From positions 62,001 through 126,000 of the forward strand of contig WEDG01002554.1 of NCBI GenBank assembly GCA_017591395.1: a DNA stretch of 64,000 nucleotides, in the 5' to 3' direction. The notes under the pieces were generated by a model, which was not told the DNA's origin, searched no databases, and saw only the letters and a program-made list of their open reading frames with translations. The stretch comes from Schistocephalus solidus (Eukaryota; Platyhelminthes; Cestoda; Diphyllobothriidea; Diphyllobothriidae). Below are positions 59,701 to 64,000 of this stretch, one piece after another. Position numbers and translations under genes: made by a program. Numbering within the stretch: position 1 is the first letter of the stretch; the number at the start of each line of letters is the position of its first letter.

Positions 59701-62363
59701 AAAACCCTTTCGCTTGCCTAGGTACCCGGGCCTGTGAACACTAGACCGGAACGCTATGCTAGTTTGTTATTTAAAAGTATGCATTGTAATAAAAGTAAGA
59801 CTAGTAAGCCGCTAACAAGCCAATAATTCTTACTGGGAATATAAAGCATTTTTAGCGCTTCAACAGGCCCGATTGACCCTGCGTCATACAGAGCCTTCAG
59901 ACAAGTATGAATTCGTTCTTATTGACAAAACGCTCAATAGATTTCGATAAATTTCTACTCTTTGCTTGGTAATGAAGCTTTCCAAAGAGGATATAAGTTC
60001 GAAATGCGAAAATTTTGGTTGTTAACAGTTTCGTAATTACGGTGGAACTGGTATACTGCAAATGTTTTGATTGAATTTCGGATGTTTTGATGATGAGATT
60101 GGGCCCCCGAATTAATAGCTAACAGAAAAATCAATAGATGAATAGTCAGAACGAAAATTGAGACACTCACGTCGGGACTTGGCGACTGTTTCCCGTACTA
60201 TTTTGCTCCATTCGTTGGTCACTGCCTGAGCAAATGGCATCGATAAAACCTCTCGCATGTACTAAACAAACATTGTTGGTTTTGCAGACATCTCACAGAA
60301 AGGCAAGTCAAACATACGAGGGGATAATCCAAAAACGAAAATTATTTTCTGCAGGGAAGTGGGTTGGTGGTGCTAACCTCTCCCGCTAGAGCCGTTTACA
60401 AGACACTCTTCATGTAGAGTTGACCAATTAGCGTGCACGAGAAGCCATCGCAGCGGACAAAGTGATTGCCTTATTAAATCCCCTCTGGACTCTCGGCGAT
60501 TTTGTGATGAAAAACTTAAAGGAACAATGTGCCAGCATCCAAATATGTATAGTGTTAAAGAAAACAGCAGTGGAAACTGTTTCAACGCGTCAGGATGCTT
60601 ACGGGAAGGAAGCTCTAATCTAGGAAATAATTAACGAGTGGTTTATCCGATTCAGAAATAACCAAATTTCCTTTCAAAATGAATCTTGCAGTTCATTATG
60701 GTTTGTTTTTTCGTTACCAAATAAGTCTTTCATGTCGAATTTATTGCTTATTTTACCACAGTGAACCAAAGTTACTGTCTGCAAGGGCTGAAGCGATAAG
60801 AAAATGCAATGAGACAAAACTGACGGAATTGTGGTGATTGTGGGGCTGGTTGCATCATCGTGCCAACGCGCTGCCCACACAACATTCAAAATCAATCTGT
60901 TTCGAACAAAAAACGACATGACAATGGTTTCTTACTCCTCTTATTTAGCCGAGCTAGCACTTTACGACTATTTCTTATTCTCAAGGAGGAAGAGAGACCT
61001 AATAAGAAAGCGTTCTCCAAAAGTAGCAGTGGTTAAGAAAAACATAGCTGAAGCACTTAACAGCATTAGCTTAGAATAAAATAACAATGCTTCGACCAGC
61101 GGAAAATCCGTTGGAAGAAGTGCATATCATCTACTGAACAGTATTTCGATGATGGTTCATTTTTAGGATGTTATCTTACATAATAACCTTTGAATGCATA
61201 ATTTTTTTTTTTTTGAGTCCCAGCTCGTAACTGACACAGGTCAAGTCCCTTGCTGCTGACATTTGAACATAAATTTAAACGGGTACTGTTGGTGTCCTTT
61301 GGACATCCTTTCAATTTCATTTTTGTCATCTTCCTCTCTTTGGCTGTTCAGAGTGTTTTGAACGGCATCCCCACACCTATAATCAGCAAAATTTGATTGT
61401 CTTGCAGGCGGCACACAAGAAGGCAGATCAAATATAAGGTTCACAGGTCAAGTCAAAGTGCTGCTCACATTTTAACATAAATTAAAACCAATACTGTTGA
61501 TGTCATTCTTACCCCTTTTAAATTTCCCCTAGCTTATCTACCTCCGCCTCATCTGCCAGCTTTTCCCATTTACAAAACAAAGTCATTAGCCTAGCACCTC
61601 AGTATATGCACTGTATGGTCTCTGGTTTTTACTCCAAATAAATAAAACAAGTGCATTAAGAGGTTCTGGATTCTAAAGTTATAAACATTGCTCCACAGAG
61701 CCAAAAAAGGTAATGATAACTTGTATGGCCGCCTAAGCAGGACATGGTTATAGGAACGCATTGCCCAATTGATAAATGAAACCTTGAGATCAATTTCAGG
61801 AAGGCAAATGTTCCGTGTTTTAACCCAAATGTTAAACTGATCTGTAAACTTTATCTTTACCCTAGCCCTACCTAAGCCTAAATCCGACAGTTGACACGAA
61901 ACCAAACCTTAACTCCTAATATAACCCTGAACCGCATTGAAAATCTGACCTTAGCTCCACCTTTAAACCTTACACTTAACTTAATCCTAACACTCACCTT
62001 AATCCTAAGCCTAATTCCTCATGAATTAGGTGCACAGCCACACGCATTGTGCGCGGTTCCTGTTCCCGTGTCCTACTTCGGCGGCCATAGAGCTCATCCT
62101 TCTCCCACAAGGTATCCCCGACAGCAAACGGAGCAGAAGGAGGTAGAATACCAACCGAATAGGTGTGAGAGTGGAAAAAAACTCAGTTAAAGTAGTTTTA
62201 CCACTCTTCTAATCAACAACAACAGCAGCAGCAAACTCACCCTGTTTAGTAGGTCATTCAGTTGGGAACGAAGATGAGCGTTTTCGGCATTCGCGCTGTC
62301 GAGCATCTCCTGCAAATGTTGCTTGCTTACGTCATCCCCATGCTTCTGCTCCTGTTCACTCAT
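51168..62363 (-). CDS. Unrecognised coiled-coil protein with poly-Gln tract, four exons
   Basis: Exons on the - strand at 62363..62241, 58451..58195, 54041..53710 and 51427..51168 join in matching phases (972 nt, 323 residues plus TGA). Layout: heptad-rich N-terminus (HLQEMLDSANAENAHLRSQL; then LQQQVSVQEESIYQLEKTVQ), a CEIC-containing hydrophilic segment, a Gln run encoded almost only by CAA, and a second helical region (AALEKRYRELQLQKRYLETC) closing with LSKVP. The style suggests a scaffold, perhaps centrosomal or ciliary, but I do not recognise the family. Doubts: the acceptor at 54042 is weak, a GTAAGG donor near 51240 could extend the gene, and extra 5' exons are possible. Confidence 0.68.
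53710..54041 (-). CDS. Coiled-coil gene, exon 3 with poly-Gln
   Basis: Donor GTACAG at 53709. The acceptor AG at 54043-54042 is the one whose phase fits exon 2; an alternative AG before 54082 exists in another phase. Encodes CEICAEAEQWAEGIIQKPAF, a Ser/Thr-rich stretch, then a Gln run (about 16 uninterrupted) with His interruptions, seen as TTG repeats on the + strand at 53725-53790. Confidence 0.65.
53725..53790 (+). repeat. TTG microsatellite (encodes poly-Gln on the - strand)
   Basis: A near-pure TTG run with a few CTG/GTG interruptions; coding in exon 53710-54041 on the - strand as CAA codons. The Cys-rich + strand ORF over it is a shadow. Confidence 0.85.
54750..58190 (-). other. Coiled-coil gene intron, nothing recognised
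   Basis: Largest part of intron 54042-58194. It contains a TAACCC-like tract (56838-56940) and AT-rich unique sequence. 54280-54750 may be an eroded foldback relative. Confidence 0.45.
58195..58451 (-). CDS. Coiled-coil gene, exon 2
   Basis: Acceptor CACGCTTTTCAG, donor GTGAGA at 58194. 85 codons plus two bases. Begins FKDAKIKADRRAELLHHVMS and continues as an uninterrupted amphipathic helix with Leu/Ile heptads and many Glu/Gln/Lys, a typical parallel coiled coil. Confidence 0.78.
58515..58595 (+). tRNA. tRNA-like sequence, Ser/Leu class, probably pseudogene or SINE head
   Basis: A perfect B-box GGTTCGAATCC in a 5-bp T-stem (GTGGG/CCCAC), an anticodon-like arm GGCTGTACTAAAGCC and a long variable region as in tRNA-Ser. 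The acceptor stem (GGCTCCC with TGAGGCC) has mismatches, and the D-stem does not pair well. It lies in an intron of the coiled-coil gene. Confidence 0.35.
60400..61165 (+). mobile_element. Mariner-type transposon with central deletion
   Basis: The N-terminal HTH region appears near 60535-60690 (CASIQICIVLKKTAVET, EIINEWFIRFRNNQISFQ) and the C-terminal region near 60855-61150 (INLFRTKNDMTMVSYSSYLA, ALYDYFLFSRRKRDLIRKRS, then QYFDDGSF). The middle with two of the catalytic acids is missing; the last acid position reads in ALYDYFLF. Intronic in the coiled-coil gene. Confidence 0.75.
61236..61505 (+). repeat. Imperfect direct repeat, about 65 bp, offset 205 bp
   Basis: 61236-61300 and 61441-61505 share CACAGGTCAAGTC, GTGCTG/GCTGCTGACATTT, AACATAAATTTAAA and TACTGTTGGTGTC. 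No coding sense seen. Confidence 0.6.
61858..62020 (+). repeat. Degenerate TAACCC-like tract
   Basis: Repeated CCTAA/CCTTAA/ACCCTAA units without strict period. Similar tracts lie at 4048-4125, 8620-8840, 56838-56940, 63105-63160, 63240-63425 and 63590-63655. They look like interstitial, eroded telomere-type repeats or the core of a dispersed repeat; no long perfect TTAGGG array is present. Confidence 0.6.
62241..62363 (-). CDS. Coiled-coil gene, putative first coding exon
   Basis: ATG at 62363 starts MSEQEQKHGDDVSKQHLQEM; 41 codons end at a strong GTGAGT donor (62240). The frame is open for over 100 nt upstream without a clear acceptor, so this may be the start exon or the 3' part of a longer one. 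Confidence 0.65.
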
Positions 62364-63030
62364 CCTTGGACAATGTTGGTACGCGTGGAGCCGTTCGTTG
62401 AGATGCTTTATGCTCCTGGATGTTCGTGCAGGCGCGAGCGTGAAAAGGAGAAAAGTGTTCGGGCAAGAGCAACTTTTCTGATGGGGCCTACTGTGAAGGT
62501 CAGCTATGGTATTTTCTCTCGCAACTGGTTGCCTACTCCAACAGGCGACTAGTGACTCTTGTCAGCCTGCCTGCCAGCTCATCTTACATACACCACAGCA
62601 CTCACATGGGGAATGAAGGCGGGGGTTTCGTGGAGGTGGTATTAATGGGCACGATTTCATTGGATAGCTGGCTCGGTTTTTTATCTTGTGCTCAGCCGCG
62701 CGTCTGCTGGCACAGTAACGCTTGGCAAACACGAACACCAGGTAGGTTTACCTGGTTTATGTGCACATGTGAAGGCGCGCTTGACGTGGCAAGCATGCTA
62801 ACTCGAGCAGGACGACAAAACAGGCAACATTGCACGCGCTAGTTATTCTGAAACGAAGTTAAGCTGAGCCCTTGACTGTTTTGTTTTGCGACCTGGGGCA
62901 TAGTGGTAGGCTGGAGTCCGTAGGATAAGGTATAGGCTCGTTTGGCAGCGGCGATTTTGGGACAACCTGTTCGCTGGGTGGCAGTACGGATAAGGTTGAT
63001 TAAGTTCATCTTTGCCGATTAAAGTTAAAC

Positions 63031-63722
63031 ATTGAAATAAAGAACCTCTTTATACAGGTGGTCTTGTATTGAATTCGCAAAGGTAAAACAACACCCATGG
63101 ACCAACACCAGCCCTTACACTAATCCTCACCGAAACCGTAACCGTAAGCCTAAATCTTAGCTCTTCCTGGAATTATGCGCAAGGGTTCCTGTATTACGTG
63201 CGGTTACTATTCCCCTGTCCTGCGGAAGAATGGACCCCGGGAACTTAAACTTAAAGCGAAACTCTTATCTTAACCCGAATCCTAGCCTAAGACCTAAGCG
63301 TACTATAAACACTATCTCTAACCTCAGCCGTAAACTAAGCTCTAAAGTTAAAGGTAACCTTAACCCTAACCTCAAACCTGATCCGAAACTTAAACCCTAC
63401 TCTAACGATAAAACCTACTGTATTTTCCTTCGAATTTGGCGCAAAGACTAAATCGCGTGCGCTTCCAGTTTAGGCGGCCAAATAAGTCATCCAAAGTTCG
63501 AAGAAATGTTTATGCATTGGAATAAAAAAGACTCTCCCTTCAGAGGGTTTGTATCAAGTTCTCGAAGTAAAAACAACTCTCGTGGACTAGCACTAAGCCT
63601 AACACTATGCTTAGCCCAAACCGTAACCTTAAACCTAACCCTAAGCTCTCTCTGAACTTATGCATAAGGCCACCTGCAATATGTGCGGTTTCTATGCCTG
63701 TTTCCTGCATAAGGATGGACGA
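63031..63722 (+). repeat. Tandem repeat unit of about 480 bp with TAACCC-like tract
   Basis: 63031-63235 and 63517-63722 align along their length: an AATAAA-containing start, an ACAACxCxCxTGGAC block, a degenerate TAACCC tract, then TTATGCxxAAGG and GTGCGGTT. Between them lies a second degenerate tract (63240-63425). A related end occurs at 62030-62080. Confidence 0.6.
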
Positions 63723-64000
63723 TGGAAACAATTATTTGTCAGACTCCTGATTCTACGTGCGAAATCCAGCTCCCCAAATCAATCTATAGAGTCTGCGCCA
63801 ACCGACTCGTTCATGGCCAGTGGGCCCCAGGGCCTGTATACGAGATGGTCTCTTGTTGCATCATCAGCATCGGGCCTGAGTACACGAGCATTGGTGCAAA
63901 CGCTGTCTGCCTATCCGAACTGCGTTTGCCAGGGCTGCTAATGACGCACACAAAAGTGCGCCTAGAGATGTTCCACAGTGGCTTTGCTGGCAACTCCAGT

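Noticed and set aside
1..64000. CRISPR arrays, rRNA genes, operons, phage or plasmid genes
   Set aside because: None seen; introns, SINEs and LINEs show eukaryotic DNA. The short direct repeats at 43.2 kb are three copies with unequal spacing, not a CRISPR.

Overview
This is eukaryotic, intron-rich, repeat-laden nuclear DNA. It most resembles a flatworm genome, with a diphyllobothriid-type tapeworm as my best guess. That guess rests on recalled protein flavour of the LINE, Penelope-like, Merlin and mariner remnants, not on a database search. There is no prokaryotic gene organisation, no operon and no CRISPR array. Short single-exon ORFs are mostly noise, and real genes appear only after splicing is resolved.

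Three host genes can be assembled with matching splice phases. (1) VPS41, + strand, 971-12565: the C-terminal half of the HOPS subunit in six exons, ending in a RING-H2 finger. Its N-terminal half lies off the left edge or is unrecognised. (2) VPS26, - strand, 23362-33211: the retromer arrestin-fold subunit in six exons, with an unusually long C-terminal tail. Only the exon carrying the initiator Met was not located. (3) An unrecognised coiled-coil/poly-Gln protein, - strand, 51168-62363: four phase-compatible exons giving about 323 residues. VPS41 and VPS26 converge tail to tail. Both products act in endosome-lysosome traffic (fusion tethering and cargo retrieval).

Everything else is transposon debris. 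By position: a Penelope-like (PLE) tail inside a long inverted repeat (2290-2716); tRNA-headed SINEs (about 2.0, 5.6, 34.1 and 40.4 kb); foldback elements (5.9-6.8 and 12.9-13.9 kb); LINE C-terminal pieces (14.9-16.1 kb); a PLE with RT, GIY-YIG and hammerhead-like tail (16.2-17.6 kb); a Ty3-type pol remnant (18.7-20.6 kb); copies of a putative LINE 3' UTR (5.3, 7.2, 21.2-22.7, 33.7 and 36.5 kb); a Merlin transposase (29.5 kb); LINE RT pieces (35.9, 36.9-39.0, 40.0, 44.1-45.0 and 48.8-49.1 kb); a degenerate DNA-transposon protein (41.3-42.8 kb); a recent tandem duplication around an exon (49.8-52.4 kb); a mariner with its centre deleted (60.4-61.2 kb); and degenerate TAACCC-like tracts, densest at the right edge.

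I see no convincing new molecular system. The most interesting items are the hammerhead-like boxes shared by the two PLE tails, the extended VPS26 tail, the exon-spanning tandem duplication with 5-bp microhomology, the foldback family, and the poly-Gln coiled-coil gene.
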